A DNA stretch of 64,000 nt from Sphagnum magellanicum (GCA_021904315.1 CM038925.1:14200501-14264500), one strand, 5' to 3'; positions 1 through 13,343 are shown, counted from the first letter of the stretch. Translations and numbers: made by a program. Notes: generated from the letters alone by a model not told the origin.

Positions 1-3000
1 GAGTTCAGGTTTTGGAAAAGAAGGGCTCCATCTGAGTCTTGCAATAGTGCAAGACCACAAATGGGTGGTGAAGGAATGCATGACAAGAGTGTGTCCAAGT
101 CAGGATTCCATGAATTCACTGCTTGTTTTTGGCTTGATGGAGACGGAACTCTATGTTCATAGTGCAGAGACAGATGACAGCAATGATGATGATGATGCCT
201 GGTTCTTTCGCCTGGCACGATTGCGTCTTCTACAATACAAAGAAAGGCTTGAAACCTTCTTAGGCATCCACATGGGTAGGTTCTTTCCAAATGAGTTTGC
301 TGCTTTCCGATCCTCTGATCTCCATGCAGTTGCTGTGGAGTACGCTGAAGGAGGGAAAATGGGATCTCTTGATTTGCTACTCAAGCGACATCAGTACTCA
401 TTAGCCCCTTTCCTATTGAGCATCTTGGATGCAGTTCCAGAGACAATTCCTCCACACAGTTATGGGCAGCTTCTGCCAGAACTAACACCACCAAAAGCCT
501 TCCTTTCTCGTCGTATTGAGGACCCAGTAGAGAGCAGGAAGACATTGGATGCTATCAAGGGTGGTGTACACAAGTTAGAGGAAGAGAAGCATGGTATACC
601 TCTGGAAGGATGCACTGAGCATATGGTGAAGCTGGCACGAGGTCTCTCATGGCCTTCCAAGGTTGAAATAAGTGAATGGTATAAGGCTCGGGCGAGAACC
701 ATTGACAGAGTGAGTGGACAGCTGGAGAACAGTCTTTCGCTTCTCGACTTGGGTCAGCGCAAAGGGGTGAAAGGACTCGAGCTTTTGCTGGAAGATACAT
801 CTGACTTGATCAAGGTTGTTTTGACAAGGAATGGGTCTGAAGAAGGAGGTACAGAAGTTGAGCTGAGCTTAGATGAATGGGAGCAGCTAGGTGAGTATGA
901 AAAGTTTCAGGCCGTGTTGCAAGGTGCTGGAGTAGACTCTGTAGTTGATAGACTGAGGGAACAGGCAATACCCTTTTTGCACCGCCAGTATAATCGCCCT
1001 TCATTGTCACGAGTCAGTCCAGTCCGTTCTGGAACTTCACCTGTGTTGGGGAGGTGGCTAAAGGACATGGCACAGGAAAGTAAGCTGGACATTTGTGCCA
1101 CTGTGTTTGAGGAAGCATCAAATGGACCAGATGGAAATGGTCTTTTCCAGGAAGAGGCTGAATTGGTTGCAGTGGCAATAGATTGCCTCTATCTGTGTCC
1201 AGCATTGGATCAATGGTCAGTGATGCAGTCTATCCTGTCTAGGTTCTCACCAAATGTGGACTCTCCAGTTAAGGAGTCAGTTGGATACTCTGATGAGATA
1301 CCCACAAGGGGCCGCTTTCGTCAAGGGATTGTACGTCGCTTGCGTGGCTCTGTTAGTTCCAGACCTGCATACAGTGAGCACGAAGATCCAAGCCCCAAGC
1401 GTGCCAGCAACAATGTCAATGTTGGGGGTGCACGACTCCGCAAGGCTGAGGCTCATGTGGAGGCTGGTGGGCTTTTGTCCCTTTATCAGGTTTGAACCAA
1501 TTTTTGTTGTTATATGTCTGTAATTCATCTGTCAAGTGCTAACCAACAGCATGAATCAGAGTCTTTCCATTGCTTCTGTAAATGAAAGACAGTCTTTCTG
1601 TTGTTGAGAGTAAGCTGCCTTAGATTCTTTTAACGCATGGAAGCTTGTGTTCTTTCACAGGTAGCAAGGTCGATGAAATTTTTGGCAAACTGTGAAGCGG
1701 ATGTCATGGAAACGAAGCAGTTGGTGCAAATTTTGATCTCCAAGTTTTCAAGCAGGCAGCCACCGAGACCTGATAGTGAATGGACAGTGATGTGGCATGA
1801 CCTCTGCACATTACAAGAGAAAGCATTTTCCTCTCTCAATAGAGAAGACCTCCATGCAGAGTTTTGTAGGGGCTTGCTACATGCTGGAAAATTTTCTTTG
1901 GCAAAGAACTATGTGTGGAGTACAGGACTGCTGGCAGACAAAGCAGAGAAGCTTGTGCTGGATGCGGCTCGTGACTTTTTCTACTCATCTCCTTCAATTG
2001 ATTCACCATCCGTAAGTTCTCTTGAAACTTGTTTTCTTGCAGACATATTGGGGACTGGATCAACTGAAAGTGTACAATTTTTTGAAGCATGCTAATGGAA
2101 CAGGTGCTGGAGCTGGGAGATGGGTCATGGGTCATGGGTCATGGGCAAGGAGTCTGAAAATGTCTGAAAATTTCATGCGCTGGACATTTGCTTTGTTGGC
2201 ATTTGATGTGATTTGATGATGGGTTCATCCATTACTGATCAGGCAGGTTGCATGGGCTGCAGATTGCAATGGCAAAACAATGCCTTGGTCTTCTTCCTGA
2301 AAGAAAGATTATCAAAGCAGAAGCGGATGTGATTGAGGCTGTTACTGTTAAATTGCCACTTTTGGGAGTTAAACTCTTGCCTCTGCAGTTCCGCCAGGTG
2401 GAAAGTCGTATGGAGGTCGTGATGATGGCATTAACTGCTCAGCCTGACTCATATTTGAATCTACCAGAGCTCATGGAGGTGGCTAAGCTCCTTGGATTGA
2501 ACTCGCTGGATGACATCGCAGCCATAGAAGCAGCCATTGCACGAGAAGCAGCAGCAGCAGGGGACTTTGATCTAGCCCAAGATCTGTGCCTCGGTTTGGT
2601 GAAGAAACAACATGGAGCGATTTGGGATCTGTGTGTGGCTCTAGGAAGAGGGCCAGAGCTGGAGGGCATAGATTTGAAGTCGCGTAAAGTGATGCTTGGA
2701 TTTGCACTTGCTCATTGTGATGAAGAGTCAGTGGGAGAGTTACTGTCTGCCTGGAAAGATGCTGATTTTGTTCATGAATGCCACAGGTTGGAGAATGTCA
2801 TTGGGCATCATCCACAATTCATCAGGACTGAACCAGAGACTTTGCTGGCTTCATCCGCACAGGGTTTAAGACGCAGCAATGATGGAGGGACCATGCTTGT
2901 GCAGGAAGGGCAAGAAGAAGTTCTTCTCCACAGTGTGATGGCACCAGGTCAGCCGAGCTGGGATGCAATTGCAGCTGAGCAAATGAAGATGGCAAATGTT

Positions 3001-6000
3001 GTAAGCTTGCAAATCCCGTGGCTGTTGAACTTGAGTTCTTCCGCTGATCAACGAGACAGTGAGTATGAGGAGGAGGAGCTCTGTTATGCCTTAGCAAGAG
3101 AATGCAGCAGCTCAAGCTCATTTGCAGCAGCTTTGATTCTTTACGGGTTGGCTGGTCATGGCATTGTTGGTAGTGACCAGCTTGTAGTCAAGCTTGCACA
3201 TGAAGCGTTGTGTTCAGCAAGCAAAAAAGGTGACAAAGTTGGGTGTGGCTACTTAATGAACCTTGGGGATGCACATCTTGGTGCAGAGGTGTTAGAACAA
3301 GAGGTTGTGAGGCGTCAGGTTTATGAAGAATCTGTGCAAGCCATGAAAATGGCCCAATTGTATGCTGCTTTGCAGGATGCGGGCCAAAGGTCAAGCGATC
3401 CCCATGAACGCAGAGAGCTGTTGCTTCACTCACTCTCTACTCTGGGTTCTGAGAGAGAAGCTGAAACATCTCATTGGACTCACCAAAGGGTGAGGACAGA
3501 GGAAAAACTTCGAATGCTGGCACAAGCAAGGTCTCTAGAGAAGATGATCCCAGGTGCTGATTTTCAGCGCTTTGCTGATGGTGACCAGGACTACATAAAC
3601 AAAACGGTTTTGGATCTAGTGGGTCCTGCTGTGAAGAAGACTAGCTTACCAGAAGTGCTAGCTCTTGCTAGCCAGTACAATGTGGAAAAATGGCAGGTAG
3701 TTTATTCATACTCTTGAAACCAATCTGTTTTGGGTGAACAGACTATCGATGTTTGCTTCTCTGTCAAGCTTATAGCTCCAGGAAAAGCTAGTTGAATGTT
3801 GGGTTTTGTGGACTTCTGCTCAGGATAAAGAAGTTGCACGGGGGATGAAGAGGTTTTGGGGAGTGGGGATTTGAGAGTGGGTGGTAGCAATCTTGGTAAC
3901 TAGTGAAGGTGTTGTGCAGGTGTTGATGAAACACATGGAGACATTGTTTTTGTCAGAGATGGCTACAGAGGATGAGATTGAGGCATGCTTGCAACAGCAT
4001 GCACATGTGCTGCTGGAGCGGCCTCAGGCTGTACTTGTCAGTTTGGTTTCAACAGTTTATTCTGCACTTGACGGTACCAACAAGAAGCGTCTACATTTCT
4101 TTTACCAATTTATCGCTGACTGTTCCAGTTCTCTGGATAAGAAGAGTGGTGAGATGGGCATTGTGTCAACACCCACTGCTCAATGGGTTAAGTACTATGG
4201 ACAAGAGAGAAGTGCCTACTGGAGGACACTTGCTGCCGAGTGTGCACAACTAGCAGATAGTGCAGAGGGCCTTGACTTCAAACAGATTGCAGGGCTGGAA
4301 GGTCTGAATGACTCTCTTGCAATGGAACAGATTGTGCAGCATGCGAATGGAGCAAATGTGAGTCAGTTAGCAGCAACGATAGACTCATTGCAGAAGTTTG
4401 CAGAAGATTCATACTTTCCTTCTTTGGAGGATGTGTACATGGCTTTTATAAGGAAGGTTTTGAGTGGAACCTCAGTGCAGGAGTTTGTTGAGGTGCGAAC
4501 ATCTGACAAAGAGTTAGATGAGATGTATAGTTTAAGGGAGAGGTACACTGCTTGTTGTAAATATTTGGATGATCTGTCAGTGAACAATGTTCTTGAGGTT
4601 GTAGAAAGTATGCTATTGGCAAGCTTTTCCATCAGTAAGAATGTTGTTGAGGAGGAAGTCAGGCTAGATGTACTGCAGTCTTTACTCAGTCTGTGGATAC
4701 AAGTATTCAGAGATGCAGAATTGTCAATCAGATCCAGGCTGCACAATAATAGCAAAGAGCAGAGACACTTGGAGAATATGAAGGAATTGCAGGCATGCTG
4801 CACTACGTTACTGAGGCTTGTGAAGGACAAGAAAGTTGGTGGTCGGCAAGGGTGGGAAATTGTAAAAGAAATCGCACACAGTGGAGTGGTATCAGGATCT
4901 GAAGGCGCATGTGAAAATTTCATAGAATCCTTAGTTTCACAAGGTTGCCCGATCAGAGTAGTAGTAGCAATTGTTGACAGCCTTGAAATGGTAGGCAGTG
5001 ATCAGAGGCAGATTGAAAGATCGCCAGAAAGAGATGAGAAGCTTGATGAAAACAGCACCAGCACAAGGCGAGATGAACAGGAACCTGATGATGTCAACAG
5101 CCATGGTGTTGACCTAGGCCCTGGAAGCAGCAACCGAAAGCTAGATCTGTTGGGAATTTACTTGCAAGCTCTTGAGGTTGCACTGAATGGGACTACATCT
5201 GATGATGATAGACAGGGAATTGTGGCAGTGTTGACATCACTGGGCGATCCTGTAGATTGGGTGGATATGAAAGATGAAGATGAAAGAGGACGGAAGTTGC
5301 AGCACAATGTTCAACAGCAAGTGTGGCAAAGATTAAGCAAGTTTGCACATGACTTGCAGGTTCCACTGCGCTTGCGCATTGATGTCCTGGAGCTCCTGGA
5401 AGCTACACGGCTAGGGAAGCTGCCCAGATACAAGGGGGTATTCACATCATGGGGCAGTAATTGGGACAGTGGGTCACAACAGCATGGAGGTGGTTCATGG
5501 GGTGGTGAATCGTTTCAGTCAAAGAGTGATCTTGCAGCTTTGAAATCCACAGAATTGGTCAGCCACCTTTGGCCTGGCAGGCAAGTTTCCAGTGAGGATC
5601 TTGTTACAGCTGAGGCAGCCACCTGCTTGTTCTCGAGTCTCCTTGCAGATGCAACGTCAATGGAACATGTGTCGATGTTGCGGTCACTTTTAGAAGAATG
5701 GGATGCCTTGTTTGAACCAGAATCAGGAGGAGCAGCAGCATCGGTGCAGGGTAATAGACCTGGTGAGACTGAAGAATCGGGAGAATTGGAGGAATGGGGA
5801 GGGTGGGAAGAATGCAGTGATGAGTTGAGTGTGCATGTGCTGCATGCATGTTGGGCATCAACAATAGAGAGACTGGCTCTGAGTGGCTGTATTGCTGAGG
5901 CCTTACAAATTCTTGATGGAGCCTTGGTGCATCCATTAATGGCTCTTGTGACACAAGATGAGGCGCAGCAACTGGTAGCAAAAGTTGGAGCTCATAATGT

Positions 6001-6694
6001 AGTTTCCTGCCTGAAAATTGCACTTCTCTTGCCTTACCCTGGACCTCAAACTCAAGCACTCTCCCAACTGGAAGATGAGCTTGATGGCAACTCTTCACCA
6101 GAAATGATAGAGATCTCAAAAGGTGGAAATGATATAGAGAGTTTTGATGTGAAGAATTCTTCAGCAAATACGGTTGTGGATAAAGAAGTAGTTGGCCTCC
6201 TGTTGTCATCAGGCCTTCTTCCTAATGTAGTTGGAGATGCAGGTCTCACAAGTGTGTTTAGGGCACTATGTGAGGCTTTAACACCTCTTGCCCAAGAACT
6301 ACAATTGCACCAGCTGGAAATCATGCAGTCTTCAGGTTTACCTGAGCAATCAAGGTCAGATAGAGAGAAAGACTTCCCACTTTTTACTTTTGCATTTCCA
6401 TTGTTTGTTGCAGAGCTCACTCGAGCTAAATTCTATCCTGTTGCCGGTGCTTTAGTTCTGCAATTCATGCGGGTGCCGCCTGCCCTTGCTACCTGGAATG
6501 CTGCCTATGCAGCACTCAAGCAGTACCTAGAGGTCCAAGTTGAATCTCAAAAGGGAGCTCAAAAGTTGTCAATGTTGCTTCATCAAGGAGCTCCACAGTT
6601 GCTCCCTTACACTATGCAGAACCTTTCTAGTCGTGTGAAAGAGCTCCCACAAGCAGCTTTGGATGTGCTCTCCAAGGACATGAATAAACTTTGA
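1..6694 (+). CDS. MIP2: MAG2-interacting protein 2 (MIP2; NBAS/Sec39-type tether subunit), 5' truncated by window
   Basis: Large subunit of the plant MAG2/Dsl1-type tethering complex (MAG2, MIP1, MIP2, MIP3) at the ER, which captures COPI vesicles returning from the Golgi; homologous to human NBAS and yeast Sec39. Exons read from the sequence: before 1-1489, 1661-2011, 2263-3696, 3920-6694, with introns of 171, 251 and 223 bp. All three introns are GT..AG and phase 0. Frame is open to base 2, so the gene begins upstream. About 2015 residues lie here; the family is about 2400, so the N-terminal beta-propeller part is missing from the window. Recognisable blocks are AEGGKMGSLDLLLKRHQYSL, MEFCRGLL-like EFCRGLLHAGKFSLAKNYV, KAEADVIEAVTVKLPLLGV, EVAKLLGLNSLDDIAAIEAA, GFALAHCDEESVGELLSAWK and KHMETLFLSEMATEDEIEAC. 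Exon 3 start 2263 (after CTGCAG) is the only nearby acceptor that keeps frame. Stop TGA at 6692. No breaks seen. Confidence 0.93.
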
Positions 6695-8759
6695 TGCTCG
6701 TTCAGATGCTTCAAAATCTTGGTATTTTTCCAAACCTCATCATCTATACACAAAATCATTTTCTCAAAAAAATTCTTCACCTGTTGAATATGGGAATTCA
6801 GCACCATTGTAGAAGCTGAGATTATCTCTTCCTGGGTCTCTTTTTACTGGGCTGCTCACTAGAACTTTGAGAGCAGCAGCAGCAGCTGCTGAGAGGACAA
6901 TATCTTCAAGACAGTTTCTGGTTGTTGTCCTACAGGAGAAGCTTATGCTGACATCTAATCCACAATTTCAAGCTAGGAAGATGGACAGGTACCCAGCATT
7001 CAATTTGGCCCCAGCATCAATTGCTAGAAGCCAATAAAAGCTTCACCATTTTCAAACCTAAAAGCCGAAGAGCAGGCACATAAGTGCATCAACCTGCTCT
7101 AGGCAGTCCCTGAAATTTCAAGTCTACTGATTGAAATGAGAACATCAAACTTGACAGAAATGCTCTATGGTTGTTTTTAGCTGAGAATTCTATGTGCCCT
7201 TCAACTAAGGCCTGTTTCAGACCCACCGTTCTCCCAGCACAAGTTGGGTCAGTGGATATTGAACAGTTTACATATCTGGAAACATGATCCGAATGTATCT
7301 CATTATCTTTGTAGCACATTCTACAACATTGTTTCCATATGGTGATGGCAGAGTTGTTCTTCTAATCTTTGGGTTGTTCTAACCATGGCTCTGCATCTTC
7401 ACACAGCTTTTGATGAATACCTCAACAAAAGACTGTGCATCAGTCAAGAGTGCAGACATGAGATATGACAGTGCAAAGAGCAGGCAGCCATGAGTGGCAA
7501 GAGTTTTGTAAGGTACTCAAGGAAGTCAGTTTGAGCATCATACCAAAGGAGATCTCTTTTACCCGGTAGAGATCAACATTGTCTTGACCTGCTGCATCTT
7601 GTTACTCCATAACCTCATCTCAAATTCTTGGACATCAAATTGTATCCAGGGCACGAGGCTTCTTAGTGGCAGAAATTATACTCAGGTTTTTCCCATTGCC
7701 ACAATGAGATCATTTTGTCAATATCTGTAATCTCGTCCCCTTTTTGTGATCAACTTGGTTGCTTGATACTCTTCCTTCTGCCATTTTCCTCTTATTCTTC
7801 TCCTCCTTATTTTTGACATAATAAAATTATTTGATGCAAATCAATACTCTAATGGCTGAAGCATCACAAAAGAAACAAAAATTTGAATTACCTCAATGCA
7901 GACAATGTCCCAACATCTCACAATTGTGATAAACTCAAAAGTGAAAGAAGCAAGTCGGAATCAAAATTAAATGTCTCAAAGGTCTGAAATGCAAAGTCTT
8001 TCAAATGCAATCGTTGAACTACCATGAAAAACAAAAAGTGAATGTCACATTATGTCTAAAGTCTAAAGAGCAGAATTGTAATTTGTTGCGATTTACTTCT
8101 CTTGAAAATAGTTTGCCTCCCCCTAAGACCTCATGTTCATCAAGATTTTTTGCTTCTACAAAATAGAAGTCTTTGAAAACAAATATTGCAAAAGAACAAC
8201 CTTCTCTTGCATCACTAGACCAATTTTTTGTAGATCATCATGAGTAGTGCATTGAAGTTAGTGATTCCAAGGCGACTCTTCCACAAACTTGTGTAGGACC
8301 TTGCAACAAAAAAATTTCATTCAATCTCAATTTGAGAACTTGGTATGCCCAAAATCTACTAAGCTAGGAAAAAAACATTAGAGAACCTAACTAAATCGAA
8401 AATGATAACACCATGAAACACTAAGCTCAAACATGAACAAAACTTCACTAACTTTCGAGGCAAAAATTGAGCATCAAAAAAGGAGTCTATAGCAAAATTT
8501 GCAACTTGTGGTGCACATCTACTAGCAACAAGGTTCAAAAATCAAGCAACCTTAACCAACAAACGGATCATGGATAAGCATATCGTATTCTTATCGTATT
8601 CAAGAACAAAAAGTTTAGTTATGTCCCTACCTTAAGCTTGGTGATACATTGCAATGTTTTGAATCAAGGGTCAAGCATGAGAACAAAAATGTTATGAACT
8701 TTGGTATTCTAAAGTGCACAAGTAAAACAAAGAAATGGTTCTAGAACACTCACAACCTT
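6695..8759. other. 3' UTR and downstream flank of MIP2; no further gene recognised
   Basis: The first few hundred bases after the MIP2 stop are of gene-like composition, including a CAG/CTG-rich patch near 6880, and probably hold the 3' UTR. Further right the sequence becomes AT-rich without a convincing reading frame. Short ORFs here (for example minus strand 7089-7319) have no family resemblance I recognise. Confidence 0.5.
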
Positions 8760-10232
8760 TGTTGCCATGCGGGCATACAAAATTTCCAACTCTAAATCAA
8801 AATCCCCTCATTGTAGGGCTAGTTGGGCCATTGATCTCCAATTGAACTCTACCCACAATGTAATGGTGATACTTATGGCAACATGTAGTGCATCAAACAT
8901 GAGAGCCAATGCATTTTGCTTTGGTTCAAAACACATTGTTTCACCACCATTGTTAGAATCTCCATGACAACACAAGCAATTGCCCATGTCAAACTAGAGG
9001 AGACTTTAGCTTGCAAATGAAGAGATTACTTCTAATAACAAAGGTTGATGGCATTAGCATATTCCAAAGTCTTTTGGAAGAGGACAACTTTGTTGGCAAC
9101 TTGAGTTTTCATAGAGGTCTTTAACTTCCAAATGGGAAGCTCAACCTTTATACATGCCTTGTCCCACTTTTGTCTACTTTTAATAGACTTTTTAATCCAA
9201 CTAATTTTTTGTTGTGAGGCTACATGGGCATTTTTCAATGACACTTCCCATGTGCCTTCACAAAACTTGGTGTCATTCATAACATGTTGGCAAGCTTTTG
9301 GCATTGCATGTCCAAAGCAAAATCCTACAGAAGGTTGTTCAACTTACAAGAAGGCACATGACACCATTAAAGACAATGTTATAGCTCGGGTATTAAAATT
9401 GGAACCTTCATTTTTGACATGCATAATCACTTTGTCTATTAATTGAAATTCAACAAGGAAGGGTTTCACAAGTTTTGCCTAGGCTACCCTAGTTGTATTA
9501 AGTGTTTTAAACAAGCCCACAATCACATGTTTTGACACCCAATCCTCACTAATGAAATTTACATCTAATGCAAACATATCAAAACTTGTCATGGACATCT
9601 AAAGATCAAAGGTGATAGTGGTAGTTGCACAATTACCTAATGTAAATAATATGGGTGTTTTCATGGTTTTTGGAAGCACATTAAGGATGTGGCCCCTCAC
9701 CAATTGCTTTCAAATGGGAAAGCAAATATTAAGATCCTTGTTCATTAGTAATATGTAAAGACAAGATGATTTCACAAAGGATAACATTTCATAACCTTTT
9801 GCAATGATAAAAAAATACAATGTTTTCAACAAATTTGAGTTTAGGTGGGTCATTCTTTTAGTACCCACCTTTACCACCAAAAAAACCAGTGATTGTCAAA
9901 GGATGGACCACCTTCCATTTCTTGCATGTTTTCCTACCACTCTTTCCCCCACTCTCAAAAGATCTTAATTCAATATTTTGTTTTGCAAATTCTTCAAGAT
10001 GTTCATTTAATAGATGTTTTTTCATTGAAGAATTTCCATGGGCAAGGTTGAATTGCAACAAACCTTTTTTAGCTCTCATGATGCTTTGTGAACTTTGAAT
10101 TAACTCAAGCAACAATGGATTGTTATAGCAAATGACGCATTTCATACCTTGCACAACTTGCACATCAATTTCATAGTTTTGATCATGAAGAAGAAAAAAA
10201 GCCCAAATAGCACATGAACAATGAAATGGCAC
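8760..10232 (-). pseudogene. decayed hAT-like transposase with BED-type zinc finger
   Basis: Read on the minus strand, 10232-9858 encodes a zinc-finger segment with C32-x2-C35 and H73-x4-H78 spacing (CVIC ... HLLNEH), as in BED fingers of hAT transposases. The following sequence, in shifting frames, continues the same family: an FDL-stop-MS block near 9600 where the hAT proteins have a conserved D-x-W segment, then VGLFKTLNT, HVKNEGSNFNT, FGHAMPKACQHVMNDTKF (about 9300) and WDKACIKVELPIWKLKT (about 9150). Stops and frame changes between these blocks mean it cannot encode a working transposase. Terminal inverted repeats were not located. The family assignment rests on motif order and on memory of plant hAT/BED proteins. 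Confidence 0.8.
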
Positions 10233-11410
10233 ACAATTTTTTTTGGTTTTTTACAAAAGATGCATACTAAACTTTCCACATCGCTAGATCTTCAACCTTT
10301 TGAACTTCATTCTATTTTCAATCTCTCACACAAAAAAAATTGAAATCAATTGTACTTAAAAATGAAGCTCTAACAATGAAATCTATGAATGAAACATTAG
10401 CTATCACCAAACTATGAGGACAATGATCACAAAACAAATCATATTGGAATACCTAGGGAGTGAGTAAGAACAAGCAAAATGTGGCATTCAACTTAATTGT
10501 AAACAAAGCAAAACACGCACACAAAATTGTGGTAAAAGTGAGTTCAAATAAATTTGATTAGAAGTAAGAAAACAAAACCATCAAAGATGCACATACCACA
10601 TTCAAAAGAGTTCAACTACTATAAGCCCAAGGAGATTGTTGCAATGCAACATGATTCTTCTTCTTAATCTAACATAACCATTAGAAACCTAAGAATTGAA
10701 GAGTTGCAAAGTTGTGCACCTTACTACAAAAACCTAACTTTTTACAATACTCGTACATAACAAAAAAATTTCATGAAAACCACAATATTGATGTCACCCT
10801 AAGTAGCTCAAACATTCATACCCAAATTCATCTAGTATTAGAACCCTAAACCCCTTGAGATATATTGCATGTATCACCTAGGTAGTGCATTTTTCATATT
10901 CAATTGATTTGGTTTATTATATCCATACTCAAACTTGTATTTCATACCTAGTTGCACCATATATACTGATACAACATTAAAATATATCAATGTTGGGTAG
11001 TTTTTAAATTTTTACGAAAAACCTTTGGTTTCAAATTTTTAAAATTAATTAGAACTATTTTAGTTTCAATTTCACACAAAGATGGAAGCAAGGGTTCAAT
11101 ATTAGGTTGAAATCTTCCACACACAAAAATATAAAGGTTCTAATTCTGAAAATTAAACTTACAAATTTGATCTAGTTGTTATTAATACAAACTAGAACCA
11201 ACGGTTAACTACTCGTTAATATTAGTTAACTTACAATTCTAGTCACTTTTTTTTTTCCAAAACTTTTGGTTCCAATTCCACACTTAAATAAAACCAAGAA
11301 CTCAATTATAGGTTTGCTTCATTAATAAATAAATAAAATTAGGTTTTGAATCCAAAAATCAAACCCAATTTGAGTTTGATTCTTATTAATTGAAACTGAA
11401 ATTAATGATT
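10233..11410. other. AT-rich intergenic sequence, nothing recognised
   Basis: Long runs of A and T, no coherent frame on either strand, no clear terminal repeats. It may include the 5' end of the hAT element to its left. Confidence 0.4.
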
Positions 11411-11663
11411 ATTACCATAGCCTAAGGTCAATTTTCACATTGACAAAACAAATAAATTGTTTTTTTCAAAAAATGATTAATGTTTTTTTAATTATGTATT
11501 TTTTCCATCATCTACATATTATAATATTGTGATATGAGTAGTGAAAATATTCAGAGTGTAGCCTACGATAATTATGATGATTTTCAACATGTTAATTTCA
11601 TATTTTCATAAAATTTCATTTCACTATTTTGAAGATTATTTAATGACAAAAGTGACCTTAATT
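11411..11663 (+). repeat. dispersed repeat, copy A (direct copy at 61.1-61.4 kb)
   Basis: Begins ATTACCATAGCCTA and shares, in the same order and spacing, the blocks TTTTTCCATCATCTAC, ATAATATTGTGATATGAGT, GTAGCCTA(C/T)GAT, CAACATGTT and ATTTCATTTCACTATTTT with 61125-61400. The two copies are direct repeats about 50 kb apart and have diverged by substitutions and small indels. No coding content. Confidence 0.85.
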
Positions 11664-11779
11664 ATTACTTGTCAAAGCAAGTACATGCCCATGTGTTGAA
11701 CATGTTTCATCATGTTGAAAACCCCTTACCCCATTTTCTACAAAGTTGCATTGTAATCAAAACAACCTATCTAGGGAGC

Positions 11780-11850
11780 TATGAACCAGTAACCACTAAT
11801 GCACCAATTAGCCGTTCTATCCACTAGATGGGCTACATTTTCATTCGACG
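11780..11850 (-). repeat. possible tRNA-derived (SINE-like) fragment
   Basis: On the minus strand the segment reads like a degenerate tRNA: GTAGCCCATCTAGTGGATAG followed by a T-arm-like GGTTACTGGTTCATAGCTCC. The internal Pol III box B is only partly matched, and no tail or target duplication was found. Could be chance. Confidence 0.3.
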
Positions 11851-11939
11851 TTAGATAAGGTTCATCATAATTCATTTCTTTTTGTTGCTAACCACTGTAC
11901 TTCTTTTTTTTTGGTTATTGACCGTTTTTCCTTTGGACT

Positions 11940-12540
11940 TGACCTCACACATAACTACTTTACTCACCTTCCTACCTTCATAAATACTGCACCAACCTTG
12001 GTACCTTATTTATTATCCCCTATTGACATAATTACCCTAATAATTAATTATTTTATTGACCTAATTACTATACTAACAGCCTACCCTATTAACCTAGCTA
12101 CCCTATTAATTACATACCTTACTAATTTAACCACTGTACTAATTACCTACCTTATTAACCTAAATACCTTACATACACAACCACCTAGTCACATTGATAA
12201 GGTAACTTGTTTCTTATGTACTAACTTGCCTATCTACCTAACTATCTTGATAGTGTAACTTTCTTCCTACCTATTAATTTGCTTATTTACATGCCTACCT
12301 ACCCTAGTAACCTATCTACCTTGCTCCTTGAACTTCCTTTCTACTTATCAACTTGCCTACTAACCCAACTACCTACCTACTATATACCTACTTACCCACT
12401 TATGCACCCACCTTCCTACCTATCCATTATGCTTATCTACCTATCTACTCTTTTTACATAGCCAAATACTTAATTAATTACCTACTCACTTTTTCCAAAC
12501 CCACCCCCTCCAATCCTACCTATCAATTTATTAAGGTTCA
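11940..12540. repeat. degenerate CTAC/CTACC-rich tract
   Basis: Pyrimidine-biased sequence with dozens of CTAC, CTACC and CTAT units on the plus strand, interrupted by ATTAATTA patches. It leaves long open frames rich in Tyr, Leu, Thr and Ile (for example 11911-12258), which are a by-product of the repeat and not a membrane protein gene. Confidence 0.8.
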
Positions 12541-12999
12541 CCCTAGTTTATAGATGATGAACATAAGTCCCCATATGTAGGTATTACAAACAATTTATAA
12601 TGAAAACAATGCCATAATTGCAACCATTTTTGTTTGGTTAATGCATATTTTACTAATTTTATTCACCTAATTTATTATGTAATGGACATTATAATATATC
12701 TTTTCATATATTATTATAAGTATGTACTATTGGATTATGGTTCAAGTTTAGGATTGGAACACATAAATTAATTAGAAACTTTTTCACAAATATATAATAA
12801 TTAATTTAAAATAGGCTAAATTTGGGAAATTTTTTAAAAAAATCACACATATATGAAGTAATAAAATTTCATTGTGTCTCTTCTCCAAAGAGAGTGAAAA
12901 AAATTAGATTGGAAAGATCACATAGAGAATGAAAAAAATTAGGTTAAAAAGATCACACAATAGGAACCAAAGTTCATCAAAATAGCATGAAAATTTCAG
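12541..12999. other. AT-rich spacer
   Basis: No recognised element. A short near-repeat of GAGTGAAAAAAATTAG(A/G)TT occurs near 12890 and 12928. The last bases form a splice-acceptor-like tract ending TTTCAG at 12999. Confidence 0.35.
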
Positions 13000-13343
13000 G
13001 TCATGCTTTTATTTTCATGGATGTTTTGAATGTCAACTACGAACAAGATGACATTCATCTCAACAAACGAGATGCATACAGTCTCATTCGTCAAGAAATA
13101 CAATCTACATACAAGGGAACTTTGAGTCCATACCATCTTAAGCGTATGTACTTTGAATTTGACAAAAAGAATGATATGGCATCTTATCTTTCTTTGTCCT
13201 ACCAAGCCATGGAGAATGTTCTTCAAGAGTTGGATGCCGTTGTGAAAGATGAATCTGCATCTTTCGCTATCTCTCCTCATGACTCAATTCCACAAGAGGA
13301 GAAGACCGACAAGCAAAAGGAAAACCTGCAGATAACCAACTAA
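13000..13343 (+). CDS. unidentified exon-like ORF
   Basis: A 118-residue frame (ATG at 12987, stop at 13341-13343) with more gene-like composition than the surrounding AT-rich DNA. It is preceded by AAAATTTCAG, which would serve as a splice acceptor at 12999, so the true feature may be a last exon rather than a complete small gene. The product is hydrophilic, with the segments NKRDAYSLIRQEIQSTYKG and LKRMYFEFDKKNDMASYLSL, and a charged tail. I do not recognise the family. It could be a live 3' exon with its 5' part elsewhere, a fragment captured by a transposon, or a chance frame. Confidence 0.3.

Noticed and set aside
5604-6420. Long minus-strand ORFs opposite MIP2 exon 4
   Set aside because: They are antisense shadows of a strongly supported coding exon and show no protein family resemblance.
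11911-12258. 115-residue hydrophobic ORF resembling a membrane protein
   Set aside because: Produced by the degenerate CTAC repeat; Leu/Tyr/Thr bias follows the repeat, with no family match.
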